A stretch of DNA of 64,000 nucleotides from Fistularia commersonii. Lineage: Eukaryota > Chordata > Actinopteri > Syngnathiformes > Fistulariidae. The DNA lies in NCBI GenBank assembly GCA_037954325.1, contig JBBMNZ010000001.1, positions 25,927,758 through 25,991,757 of the forward strand, in the 5' to 3' direction. Under the pieces are notes generated by a model. That model did no database searches. It saw only the letters and a list, made by a program, of their open reading frames with translations, and was not told the DNA's origin. Numbering within the stretch: the stretch's first letter is position 1; every line of letters begins with the position of its first letter. Below are positions 23,897 to 35,400 of the stretch, one piece after another. The translations under genes were made by a program, and so were the position numbers.

Positions 23897-24745
23897 GCTC
23901 TCTCGCTCTTTCGCTGTTCCCGTCATTCTCTTTTCTCTCGCCCCGTTCCCCCTCTCTTGCTATCTGTTTCTTTCATTCACATTTTTTTTTTACCTGCCTC
24001 CCGTTTCCCCTCCCACTTTCTCTCTTTCTTCTTTTTTTTCCGTTTACGTTGGGATGGGATGTCTTGGCTTGCGTATAGCCGGAGGTAATAGGGAGGCGAC
24101 GTGCCTGCGTTATCCGGCACAAATGCACAAACTCAGTAATAATAATCGTCAAGACCCGGGCCAGTCTGGACTCGGTCTAAACAAATCCGCCGTGCCCTCA
24201 ACATGACCAAAAAAAAAAAAAAAAAACGGATTTGTCAAAGTGCACTCCCCTCAAGATTCGCACGGCCCAACCGACAACTATTTCTTTTTTTTTTCTCTTC
24301 TGGTAAACCACACATTTACGGTAAGAAACTGGAATTGGTTGTGTGTGTGTGTGTGTGTGTGGTGGTTGGGATTCCAGAACCTCTCCACCCTGACTGAAAA
24401 TATTCAGACATGATATAGAAACATGCACTACCTGCTCCGTGCGGTGCGTGCACGGCACAACAGGAGCCCTCGGGCATGGAAGCTGCTATTTTATTGAGCA
24501 ATCAGGTCATAATGTAACAAGGTACTAAAAGTCCCCGTTGAAACACGCTTCACGGGAGAAAACCTCGCAGGCTCCTCCTCCAAAACCCGCTGGCTCGGAC
24601 CCGTTGATTGATATCGCTATTATGGCAAGGTGAGAAAAACGTGCAGCGGCTTGTTTCCGCACTTTTGAAAGGAATTGATTAATAGTTCCCATTCAAAATG
24701 TGCCGCTCTTTCAAAAAAATAAACATCGAGCATTGTTCCCCGAAA
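22801..24745. other. Non-coding stretch; long hairpin, CT and GT repeats
   Basis: Contains the 35-bp hairpin at 23,295-23,374 (own entry), a (CT)n tract at 23,863-23,909, A runs near 24,206-24,226 and a (GT)n at 24,340-24,361. No gene recognised. Confidence 0.4.
23295..23374. repeat. Long imperfect palindrome (35-bp arms, 10-base loop)
   Basis: The arm at 23,295-23,329 and the reverse complement of 23,340-23,374 match at 31 of 35 positions, and one of the four differences would be a G-U pair in RNA. The loop is AAATTCAAGT. Key landmarks are AATTCTTGTCC at the base and CAACCGG next to the loop. No repeat family or known microRNA was recognised. Confidence 0.85.
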
Positions 24746-25016
24746 CTGTACGGGAAGGTCTCCGAAAATTGGAATATTGTGATAAAGTTCTTTATCTTCT
24801 GTGATGCAATTAAAAAAACAAAAATGACTTTTTCGTGATATTCGAATATTTTGAGTTTACTTAAGATGTAAGAAATATTAAAAACAAATAGATAAGAAGG
24901 CTTGCAATATTTCAGTTGATTTGCGATGAATCCAGAATGTATGACGTTTTTGTTTTTGTAATTGCATCACAGAAGATAAAGAACTTTATCACAATATTCT
25001 AATTTTCTGAGACAGT
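24746..25016. mobile_element. MITE with about 70-bp terminal inverted repeats
   Basis: The left arm (24,759-24,829) and the reverse complement of the right arm (24,943-25,013) match in about 65 of 70 positions. Both contain GAATATTGTGATAAAG, then CTTTATCTTCTGTGATGC. The remaining centre is about 110 bp and non-coding. The left outer end has extra bases (CGGGAAGG). The pattern fits a widespread non-autonomous Tc1/mariner-type element; the name is not assigned. Confidence 0.85.
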
Positions 25017-26313
25017 CCTTTAAGTGTCTGAGAGCTACCGCTTTAACGCATTTTATTTGTTGTGGCAAGTTATCGAATCGCTCCATGAGAATGCAGATCC
25101 TATCCTCCAAATAGGACTCGCACTTTTACAAAAATCATGCATCTGCTTGGTATTCACATGGCGGAAAGAAAAAAATAGGAAAGTGCGTACAGATAATAGA
25201 TGAGGGAATCACTAGAAGCCCTGTCATGTCAAATATTATCCTGAAACCACATTCATTAATGGAATTTATCGTATAAAATAGAGTTTAGAAATAGCTTGTG
25301 ATGTAATGTAACTGTTATTCAGTCTGTTTAACAGAATCAAAACACATAAGCGTTGCACGTGAGTAAAACTAGCACCGTACCACAACACAAAGGTGTATGA
25401 ATTCTTCCCCTACCTCCAACATATAAGTGCACTGAGGTATAATAGGATCCGGATTGTGTTTCATAGGCAGTGCCTCCATTAATTTGTATGAAAAGCTCCT
25501 TAGTGTTGAAAAAAAAGTTAAAAAAAAAGTTGTTCTACGGTGTACTTTTCAGCTCTTCTACATCTGTGAAATGTTGTAAAGAACCAAATCTTAATTGCAA
25601 AATTAAAGGAAGTATTTCAAGACTGTTGTGTTAAAAAAAAAAACCAAACTTCCGATCCAATTTGATTCTTTCTCTTTGTAATTCAGTGGGGGATTTTTTT
25701 ATTTTCAGACCGTGCGAGTCATGTATTTATTGATGAAACAAATGATCCAAATTAATATTTGGGAAGTTGTTTATCCGTCGAAACGAATGACTCGGATTTT
25801 ATCCGGCAGCCCTCAGTATTAGACAGGCTGTCCAAAAATAAATATAATCTATGATTTGACCTATGAACTTAATGGCGGCTTTTTTAATCCCCTTATTATA
25901 ATTACATTTAAGCAAATCCATTTGTACATGATTTCACTTCCTAATCATCATTGAGAAATTGAGGATCATCGTTAATCCCTAAAAAAACAAATCATATCAT
26001 TAAATTTCAATGGCATATTATTTTATTTTACAGTTGAGAAACCTGGGAACAACACCTACCGGTAACTTGAGGTCTACTATATCAGAAAAACGGACACACC
26101 CCACGAACACAATGCTCTTCTAAATTATACGCTTTGCGCTTCAGGTTAGTAACAATGTTGAACTCAGTCTAGTGTTATATTGCAAGTCATAGTAGTGATA
26201 GTAATAGTTTTAACCCAGGGGTCAACAACCCACAGCCCTCCAGTCGCCCTATTGTGGCTCCCTGTAGCTTTGTGGAGAAGGTAATTGAAAGGGGCTATTT
26301 TTCTTTAAAAAGG

Positions 26314-26316
<3 letters not shown>
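25017..26316. other. Non-coding stretch, no gene recognised
   Basis: AT-rich, mostly unique looking sequence. No open frame of note and no repeat family recognised. Confidence 0.4.
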
Positions 26317-26356
<40 letters not shown>

Positions 26357-26451
26357 CACATATATACGCACATATATACATACATATACATATGCATATA
26401 CACATACATACCTATACACACATATATACATATACACATCTATCTATCTAC

Positions 26452-26545
<94 letters not shown>

Positions 26546-26559
26546 GTCTATCTATCTAT
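26317..26559. repeat. Compound microsatellite (TA)n then (ATCT)n
   Basis: A pure TA run at 26,317-26,354 leads through alternating CATA/TACA sequence into a tetranucleotide ATCT run from 26,438 to 26,559 with two single-base interruptions. Frames through it code only for repeated residues. Confidence 0.95.
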
Positions 26560-26569
26560 ATTGTATATA

Positions 26570-26816
26570 TGAAAAAACTCCTATGTGCACAATGAAGCAG
26601 AAAAAATTAGGAAAAAAACCCATATCTGCATTGTCTGACTGCATTGATTAAAAATAGTTGCTATTTATTTTCAAATTATCACATAGAAATACAGTCTGTG
26701 AACAATAAAATATTCTTTAATAACTTTAACAAAGACCATACTATAATAAAATGAAACGTTTTTTTCATTTCCTGAAAAAAGTGTTTATAGGAGGTTTTGC
26801 ATTCCCAGCCATGGAA
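26570..26816. mobile_element. Element 'M', partial copy
   Basis: Matches 30,976-31,210 in the same orientation: CTCCTATGTGCACAATGAAG, then AACAAAGACCATACTATAAT, CATTTCCTGAAAAAAGT and GGAGGTTTTGCATTCCCAGC. The left half of the element, present in the 30.8-kb copy, is missing; the (ATCT)n tract stands in its place. Confidence 0.8.
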
Positions 26817-26902
26817 TGTATATGTGCATATGTGTATGTATGTATATGTATACATGTATGTATGTATATGTATACATGTATGTATGTATGTGTGTATGTA
26901 TG

Positions 26903-26934
<32 letters not shown>

Positions 26935-27024
26935 TGTATGTATGTATGTACGTATATGTATACATGTATGCCTACGTACATATCTGTATATGTGTGTGTT
27001 TGTGTATGTATGTATATGCATACA
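26817..27024. repeat. (TATG)n microsatellite with TATACATG variants
   Basis: About 200 bp of TATG units mixed with TATACATG and GTGTG variants. It starts exactly at the end of element M. All frames across it encode repeated Tyr, Met, Val and Cys or Tyr, Ile, His and Thr, and are not genes. Confidence 0.95.
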
Positions 27025-27367
27025 TACAATTAATATATCAGAACATATTTACGTTTATTTGTTTGTACTGCTGTCAGTGTTTGTTTACCCATATGTTGAT
27101 ATTTGGGGAACAGTTAGCCAACAACAGTAACAAAACGTGTCCCGTTGAAAGACCTGTCGGTTTCCTGAAAACAACGACAAGGACGACTGTCTTGGATCTC
27201 AGGGGCTGCAGAGGAAGAAGGCTGGAGAAGCGCACCGCTTCTCCAACCGTGGACGTTGCCGGAAGCCATTCAAAAATGCCCAAAACGTGGCAACTAACTA
27301 GTATTTGAAACATGAATGTAAGTCCTGATATTTAAGCAAAATTTCTAAGAGGTATGTATGTCTGATC

Positions 27368-27469
27368 CTATTTGGATCCGCTTTTTCTTTCATCAAGCGT
27401 GGACTGCATAAAATCCAAAATCTGGGTCGCCGCCGTGGTGGCGTCCTTGCATGATGATCGGAGCCGCAC
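27368..27469 (-). CDS. Possible terminal coding exon, unidentified
   Basis: Read on the minus strand, a 12-T tract and CTGTGTTTTCAG form a strong 3' splice site at 27,471-27,470. The following 102 bases are open in the frame starting GTG and end in TAG (27,368-27,370). The predicted 33-residue end is helix-like, with the core TQILDFMQSTLDERK and a final SGSK. A second weaker acceptor (CCCCCCACAG near 27,635) lies upstream on the same strand. All three frames are open through this short piece, which weakens the case. I do not recognise the protein. Confidence 0.3.
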   Translation of the reverse strand: MRLRSSCKDATTAATQILDFMQSTLDERKSGSK

Positions 27470-29115
27470 CTGAAAACACAGAAAAAAAAAAACAGGAACC
27501 ACATTAAACAGGTGAGAACACTGTCATTCAGCAGATGATTATTTTGCAATAAATAAATAAATGTTTCATGCGGACTCGGAGCTGACACGCTTGTGTTTCA
27601 TGTTTAGGATCCATTGATTGCTGGAAGTGGCTGTGGGGGGAAAAAAACCAAAACAGAGCAGAGGAGGATGACGGCACACTAAAATGGTTTGCAGTTATAA
27701 TTAAATTCAAACCCACTGTTTTTATGTTTACTCTCTTTAAAGCGATCAGGCTGAAGATATAGTGTTTCTAATTTGGCTACTTTTTATGTAAATTCTATCG
27801 CACACTGCAAAGAACTCAGATAAGACGGCATTTTCTGTGCTTTATCTCAAAGTAGGGATACAAATGAAAGGATTTTTTTTTTTCCCTTCGTGAGTGTTTT
27901 CTTTTGTTATAACTCGTAACAGTTTTGTTTTGTAGTTCTATAAATGCACAAATGCAACAAACCATAGTGCTTTTTATACATAGTATAACTACATATAAAA
28001 CTTTATGCCCTATGTTATTTTCATTTTAAGGGTCTAACAGGTATTGCAACGCCAGATGAATTTTATTTGGTGCAAGAAGGGCCAAAAGCAGCTGTTTGAA
28101 TAGCAAAGGTTGCAACCCCATGCATTAACCCATTTCAAAATAACTATTATTATGGGGGAATAAAGTCTCGGCATATGGTAAAGATGTACTTTGGGCAAGT
28201 ATTTGATGGTACAGCTTTGATTTATTACATATTTGGCACAACATAAAATGACTCTTATTGGATTGTTCAGATACTAGAGTTTTGGAAAAAGAATCCAAAA
28301 GTTGATCCGTAGATATAAGACGGTTGTGGAAAGTGAAATATACATTAACAAGTATTCATGTCTTAGTGCGCCTCTTGCTACTTACATCATTTTTACTTAA
28401 AAACAGTGATTAACTTTGAAATTCTTGGTCCCGGTACAACCGGTTGTTCACTGGTGTATGAGTTGAAACGCTTTTCCGCAGTTTCACGTTTACGATCTTT
28501 GCGAGTCACCTATTTAACGTTCGCTCTTCCCCGAATGAGAAAAATCTCAAAAGATGATATAAAGGTGAAAAGAAAAAGAAAATAAAGGTCAGCGAGCCGC
28601 TCCACCTGGAAACGGGAGCCTAATCCTCACATAACGCTGCTGTGATCTGCCGAATGGAAAAACACACTTTTCTCCGAAACTACTGGACCTATTTCAAAAA
28701 TGGTTTTAGGTTTGCGGAGAACATTTCCTCTGAAGGAAATTAAAAAGTTCCTCCTTCATGAACTTTAATGCCATATTATGCCTTTGTTGCAAGCTTCTCT
28801 GGATAATAGCTCTTGCAGCGATGACCCCATTTTCAACAGTAATATGTTATCGCATACACTCGCCTGTTTGAACAGCAAAGCAATCATGGAGTTCTTTCTC
28901 ATTCGGCGTGTCTGGTCCCGCCTGCCAGCGGAGCTACGTATTGAAAGCACCTGAGGCATGAAGTACAGTCACGTCCATCAACTGTTATCAAACCTGTCAC
29001 AGGATGTCTAATGCAGCATTCAGCTCCTGCCAAATGAGATCCAGCAAGGTTTCACTCAACACCCAATACTTTTGTTTACTCTTGTTTCTGACTCATCGTG
29101 GGAATGTACTGTTTG

Positions 29116-29117
<2 letters not shown>
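27470..29117. other. Non-coding stretch, no gene recognised
   Basis: AT-rich unique looking sequence, apart from the upstream acceptor-like site near 27,635 mentioned for the possible terminal exon. Nothing else supported. Confidence 0.4.

Positions 29118-29153
<36 letters not shown>
29118..29153. repeat. (TA)n microsatellite
   Basis: Pure TA run of about 36 bp next to the 3' end of the L2-type LINE that follows. Confidence 0.95.
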
Positions 29154-29159
<6 letters not shown>

Positions 29160-29182
29160 GTATGTGTGTGTACATGTATGCG

Positions 29183-29880
29183 TATTACATTGCATTCCAG
29201 TCATTTGGCAGACGCTTTTATCCAAAGCGATTTACAAAAAGCGCAATTCAGTCACCGAAGATCCAAAGTACCAGCAGTCGGAAGTCAGAAGTGACCACTC
29301 AACCAAATAGCCGTCTCAGAACCATATACATACATACATTCATTTCATTGTTTGTTTTTTTTTTCGGGAATTTGGGGCTAAGTGCGATTAGTAGGGTAGT
29401 GCTCGGTGAAGAGGTATGTTTTCAACACACGGCGAAAGATGGGCAGCGACCCTGCCGTTCGGACCTTTTTTGGGAGTTCGTCCACCACCGAGGAGCTGAG
29501 ACCGGTTCCATCGGTGCGATTGGGTGGACGGTCGCCGGGAGGTGGCAGATCGGAGGGGACGGGTACGGATGTGTGGTTCGACCATATCCTGGAGATAAGA
29601 CGGGGCCGTCCCATCCGCCGCCCGGTAGGCAAGCACCAGGGGCTTGAACTTGATGCGGGAGCCGGTGTAGGGACATAAGAAGGGGAGTTGTGAGGGAGAA
29701 TTCGGGACGGTTGAACACCAGGCGGGCTTTCTGAACAAGCTCCAGAGGCCTGATGGTCACCGCAGTCGTCCAAATGAGAGATTACTAGCTTGGATGAGTA
29801 TCTGCGCTGTATCCTCCATGAGGAATCTGCGGGAACGTGCGACTGCTGCGAAGTTCGCTGAGAATAACAGTTGCATGTAT
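29183..29880 (-). pseudogene. L2-clade LINE, 5'-truncated, ORF2 C-terminus and 3' tail
   Basis: On the minus strand, two frames that overlap through a shift carry the end of a LINE reverse-transcriptase protein: LELVQKARLVFNRPEFS, TTPLLMSLHRLP, then in another frame RIKFKPLVLAYRAADGTAPS and later ELPKKVRTAGSLPIFRRVLK. This order is standard for CR1/L2-clade ORF2 C-termini. The 3'UTR ends with the GGATA stem-loop at 29,213-29,229 and a TGCAATGTAAT tail. Frameshifts and missing upstream domains show it is dead. This copy links the short tails at 10.7, 32.4, 41.3 and 53.7 kb to a LINE. Confidence 0.85.
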
Positions 29881-29913
29881 GCATACATATATAAACACAC
29901 ACACACGTATATG

Positions 29914-30821
29914 TACCGCATTTTCACGACTATAAAGCGCTCATAAAAGTCTTAGATTTTCTTCAAAATGTGCGGCGCGCCCTATAGCGCAGTGCGCCCT
30001 GTGTGTGTTGTTGTTGTAAGGCGGACGTAGTAGAGAACACCATGAGAACGTTGAAGGGGGAAGTGTTGGCGTTGATTGTATATAAAAGAACGGGTATGTG
30101 CATTATGCAGAACATCGTTTATTTTAACAACCCTGAAAACATCGCCGACAAACACATCCAGCTCAGCCACATCACCAACATGGACGAGTTGCCGCTCACT
30201 TTCGACTTCCCGGTGAGTCACACTGTGGAGAAGGAGGGGACCGGCACGGTAGCGATGCGCACAACGGGGAACGAAGTCTTCTCGGAGACCACGGTTTCAC
30301 TAAGAGTGGAAGCACCCTTACGCCACAATTTGCGAATGGATTGTAGACACTTGGGCTAACGTGTCCGCTGGCACTGTTGTTCGCGCTTTCACAAAAGCCG
30401 GCATCGTTTCCGAGGAGCCGCGCGGCACGGAAAGTGACTCTGATAGTCAAGAAAGTGAACCCGGCATGTTGGATGGAGATTTAGCGCAGCTGTTCAAATC
30501 AGAAACAGAGGATGAGGACTTCCATGGGATCGATTGATGACGATTACCAGTAAAAAAATGTGAATACCAAACTCAGTTAAGCTCCCACTCTGTTTTTAAA
30601 TACGCGCACTTGTATGCTTGTGTGTGTGTTGTTGTTGTAAGGCGGACGTAGTGGAGGACACCATGAGAACGTTAAAGGGGGAAGTGTGGGTGTGGATTGT
30701 ATATAAAACCCGCGCCCTATAATCAGGTGCGCCTTATGTGTGTGTTAAATACAGTAATGGCACACATAACTGAGACTGCGCCTTTTAATACGGTGCGCCT
30801 TATGGTCGTGAAAATACGGTA
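29914..30821 (+). mobile_element. pogo-type element, internally deleted and rearranged
   Basis: Ends are inverted copies (CGCATTTTCACGACTATAA at the left, complement of CGTATTTTCACGACCATAA at the right) with TA outside. Inside are two pieces of a pogo/DDE_1 transposase, listed separately. A block of about 95 bp at 30,003-30,097 (GTTGTTGTTGTAAGGCGGAC onward) is repeated in direct orientation at 30,622-30,715, so the element has an internal duplication or a nested shorter copy. Confidence 0.85.
30100..30537 (+). pseudogene. pogo-family transposase remnant (DDE_1), core deleted
   Basis: Frame 30,003-30,359 includes NMDELPLTFDFP followed by TVEKEGTGTVAMRTTGNE, which is the start of the DDE_1 catalytic domain with its first Asp. 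From 30,325 a second frame reads TICEWIVDTWANVSAG and VVRAFTKAGIVSEE, then an acidic tail ending LFKSETEDEDFHGID and a stop at 30,535-30,537. The middle of the domain, including the other catalytic acids, and the N-terminal DNA-binding part are missing. It cannot be active. Confidence 0.8.
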
Positions 30822-30833
30822 TGCGCTTATCGA

Positions 30834-31208
30834 TGGCTGGAATGCAAAACCCCCCATCTGCAAATTTTTCGATTTTGAGTTTTTGCATTGAATGGTGAGA
30901 AATGGGATGGCTCCACATTTTCAGTCCATCTGCAAGCTAATCCCCCCCTTCCTTTTGACATAAATGTCACATGACAAAACTCCTATGTGCACAATGAAGC
31001 AGAAAAAATTAGGAAAAAAACACTTATTTGCATTGTCAGGGGTAAAAATACATGCTATGTATTTTTAAATTATAACATAGAAATGTCTGTGAACAATAGA
31101 ATATTCTTGAATATTTTCAACAAAGACCATACTATAATCAAATGAAACCTTTTTTCCATTTCCTGAAAAAAGTTTTTTTTTCAGAAAGGAGGTTTTTCAT
31201 TCCAGCCA
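30834..31208. mobile_element. Element 'M', copy with both inverted ends
   Basis: Left end TGGCTGGAATGCAAAACCCC at 30,834 and right end ending ...GGTTTTTCATTCCAGCCA at 31,208 are inverted copies over about 20 bp. The right two thirds match 26,570-26,816. It begins only 13 bp after the pogo element. No coding capacity. A MITE of unknown superfamily. Confidence 0.75.
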
Positions 31209-32339
31209 ATGAATGCATATATGATATATTTACATGTATTCACATGAACAAAACTACTCTTTGTCTCACATTGTTCAGTTTACTTACCTAATCTGGTGTT
31301 GGGTTGATCTGGGTTTATTTAAACCTCAGCCCCAACCTAATTTATCTCAACTAGTTTTCAGATGAAATCTGGATCGTGGAAAAAAAAAAAAAAACGAGTT
31401 GAGCTGCAAATGGACGAGGTTTGCAAAATGACAGTTCTTGAATTTATAAACAAATTGTTTAGTCATTGTGTCATCTCATTCATGCAGAAATATTTCAATA
31501 TTTGAAGGACTCATATAGATAAATAAACACATGATACTTAAACAGTTAAAAGTCAAGTTTGTTTAGGGAAACCTGTCCAGTCGGGTAATAGATCAAGCAT
31601 TTCGTGTAACGGGCCAATTGTATTTCTGAGAAATACGGACAAAAACATTTCAATAAAGAAAAGATGGACGTTCAGATTTCTCAAACTATGACTGCATGTC
31701 AACTTACTTAAAGGCTACAACCCAAATGACTCTGTCTTATATTCAGTGATAAGATTTTGGTTGCTAAGAGACAAAAGTGTCTCGAAAATAGTCTGTCTTT
31801 CAAATCAGAGCCGGCGAATTAAACGTTTAAGGGATTGGAATCAAATGCACGACAGGGAACTTCATTGCCTGCAGGCGATTGCATAATTTGTCCAGAACCC
31901 TCTACCACGTGTGTCATGCGATGAGCTTTTTTTTCGTGCCATTTCAGCGCATTTACCGGCGATTATAGTATCTCACGCCAGTGACTCATCCTCAGAGACT
32001 AAGGAGTTCCCTAGACTGACTTCACTGATAAGTTCTGTTCAAGCAGAACACACACACAGGTGTGTGGCGATATCGGTTCAACGATTACCGGTCTGAGTCA
32101 GTGGCAGTTATATCATAGAAAGTGACGCGCGGCTTTTGACGCATTTAAACGATTAACGCGTATAATTGGAGCTCCAGATCCCGAAACGCGTCGCCCGAAA
32201 AAGAAGCGAGACTCGGTGTCGTGATCGGTTTTATATATTGCAACTGAATTTTCTGTTTTTTCACAGGTGATCAGGAAAGTTCCGACCGCACAGAAAATCA
32301 CAACGTCAAGTCATTGCCCGTTTTTAGCGCTGCATATGA
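31209..32339. other. Non-coding stretch, no gene recognised
   Basis: AT-rich, with one A run near 31,379-31,394. No coding or repeat signal recognised. Confidence 0.4.
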
Positions 32340-32344
32340 ATGAG

Positions 32345-32458
32345 TTAAGACGTGTATTTGCAAGTGTATTTGCAGTCCCTATGTCCTCTATTGTAAGTCG
32401 CTTTGGATAAAAGCGTCTGCCAAATGCAATGCAATGTAATATAATGTAATGTAATGTG
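32345..32458 (+). mobile_element. L2/UnaL2-like LINE 3' tail
   Basis: Plus-strand copy: TTTGCAAGTGTATTTGCAG, GTCCCTATGTCCTCTATTG, the GGATA stem-loop at 32,399-32,415 and then repeats of AATGT. It shares the blocks before the stem-loop with the copies at 41.3 and 53.6 kb. Confidence 0.85.
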
Positions 32459-35400
32459 TATTGGCTTGCTTTTATTGGCGAAAAGCAGCTGATCCAATTG
32501 GCTGCTGGTCATTGTGCTAAGCTACCTAGCAGGAAGAGGGTGTTACAGCTCCTTATTGGTTGCACTGGGAAGAGACAGACATCCGTCTTCCTGTCTTATG
32601 ATCGGGATAATCATAAATACTAATAGTTGCCGCGACGTCGGTATGTTCCTTGAAAACCTGGCCAAATAAAAGCGAATCCTCGCTTCATGAATGGAAACCA
32701 TTCTGGATAAGTGGAAAACATGGTCGTTATTTATATGGATTAACCGACTCCAGGCTCCCGACCAAACTCTAACTCAAGCTGAAAACTAATCATTAAATCC
32801 TTGACTAAAAACTCAAACCTTGTCCCCGCACCACCCGATACCCCCCGCGTCCCTTCTCCGGTGCAGGATTTGGAGCTCCAGCAGCTGTGTCCAGGGCTGC
32901 AGAGACCTCTTGGTCTCCGGGCCAAGTTCCATGTCTGCGGTGATTAGAGCACCAGAACAATGTGAAGCATTGTGCCTCAGCAGGCCCTGTAGTTTTCATC
33001 ATCATCTCTTTCAAACAGCCTCATTCAGAACACACACATTCACACACATAGGCGTGCAGAAATGGACTGTAGGATTAGGTGAATTACTTAAAAGTAAAAA
33101 CGTATGGTGATTTTTTTTTTTTTTTTTTTAGGTGAGCATGAAATATAGTTGACTGTTTTGCCGGTGCTGAGGCAGCTTGCCAGGACTTGAAGCAGGCGGC
33201 TGAAATTCACACACACACACACACATGGTTACTGGTGGAGACCTCAGGCCACAGGGAGAGAACAGTCTGACATGCCACACAGCGAGGCCCTCTGCAATTA
33301 GACAGTCACTTTATCACACTACAAACTTCTCCATTTCCAGCTCTCTCTGTCGCTCAGACGCACAGCCAAACAAACACATAAAGGTGTAATCACTCACAAA
33401 CACACCGCCAAATGCAAAACTGCTATTATCTGTCATTAAGGACACACACACACACACACACGCACACAAGCAAACACAGCCGGCCTTGTGCCGCTCGCCG
33501 GCGAGTTGCAGAAAAGTCTGGTTTTGCACCAAGTCGTGCAAAGTCTTATAAATTGGGTTATAAATAGAGACATGTGATGTTTTGGTTTTGCCTCCAGGGG
33601 AAGCTTGGGAGGATCATTCGTAACCTCTGTGACCAATAACCTTTGACCCTTCACTCCAGGGGTTCAGTGGACGTGCTGAGAGTCAATGATGTCCAGAGGG
33701 GTACACGGGAGTATTCGCTTTTATACGATCTGTGCTCATCTCCCCTCTTCACCTCTGCTTCCTGGAACACATCTTGAGTTCCACTCATCTGCAAGTGTAC
33801 CCATTTTAGCATGCAAACTGATACACAAGCATATATTTATAAAAAAACAAAACAAAAAGAACAAGTCTCCGGTGTGCATGCGTCAAAAACCCCAGTAATT
33901 AACACCTTGCATCTCTATTTTTATTGATGTTTTTTTTTTAATTTATTGGTAGTCATGAGAGAGAGAAAGAGGGACTGGAAACAAGATTCCTGCTTTAAAA
34001 TGAAACACAGGAGTTGCAGTTATGGTGCACAACGGGGCTGCAAAAATAAGTGGTGTGCCTGCCGGATGCTCTTCGGAACTAAAATTAAAAATAAAAAAAA
34101 AAATCTATAGTTTATTACTTAAAAAAAAAAAAAAAAAAAGTAAACTACCTTTACCAAATTTTCCAATAAATATTTTTGCCCATGCAATTCATTACTGAAT
34201 GAAGACAAATGTATTTCCTACAGCTCAGTGATCAATCATTTGAAATTTGCTTGAAGCTCAAACACGTCTGATTGAGTTCAGGGGGCAACGGTATTTTTTA
34301 GAATCACAAATAATTTATTTATCCAAAAGGAAAATTGAACAAACACTAATCCTCATTTTGGTGATAATCTAAATAGTTTCAGAAGCTTGTTTTTGTATTT
34401 AATTTGGACTAATTAGTCATAATGTGTATCAGAAGGCCTGATAAGCATCATGAGTGTGTCTGCAGCTAAATATGGAGATTCATTAAGATGCACAAATAGC
34501 TGAACGCTAATATTAGCAATCTTGGGAAATTAAAAATGTGTTAATTTCCATTTATGTGTGAGTAACGTGAGTAAACGTGAGTAAACGTGAGTAAACGTGA
34601 GTAAACAGCTTCATTGCAACAATGGTGACTTGACAAAAAAAAAAAAAACGTACACAAAAAAAAATGTTTCCCATTTTGAGAAGTTTTGACTGACCTTACT
34701 GTTAAATAAGATATTGTTTTAATTCATATATTCATTTATTTGATGTTTACCAGGTATATTTTAGCCACTTCAGCCCTTCCTTAGCCTCCGTGCACCATCG
34801 TAATGAGCGCCTGATGCGAATCCATGAATAGATTGGCTGGTGTTAAATCGCCCCGAGATAATTTAGTTAAATATCGTCCACATGTGTACGTGCTCGTGGC
34901 GTGAACGGGGGGTCGGAGGTCACCCGGCGATTGGACGGTAAATGAAAAGTAATACACAGGACAGAGCTTCAAAGAAGATTTGTCACATATTGGATCCGGA
35001 TCCCCAAGACTCCTGTTTCCCTGCTGTAATGCAGGGAATTAATATAAGTGCTTGAGTATTTTTTAAAAGCTAATATCTGCCAGCATCTTCTTTTTGATTT
35101 TTCTATTATTTCAGAAGACTTATTGGAAATTATTGTGAAAAGTTTCCTATTAGGAAATCGTTACAAAATGAGTTATGAAATGCCCCCTCCCAAAAACAAA
35201 AAAAACATTTCTATTTTATAAAAAGAGTGTATTCATGCTTATTTGCTTTTCAATACCTTTTTTTCTACCAGTCAAAAACATTTTACTTTTTAAAAAAAAA
35301 AAAAAAATGACAAGGAGTAGAGAGAAAGAAAATGTCTCACCACCTCCAATTCACGTCACTGTCATACCAAGTGTAAAAGGCGTTGCATGATAAATGTCAC

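Noticed and set aside
26751..27308. 185-codon frame and several others over the TATG tract
   Set aside because: Encoded by a microsatellite; repeated Tyr/Met/Cys/Val only.
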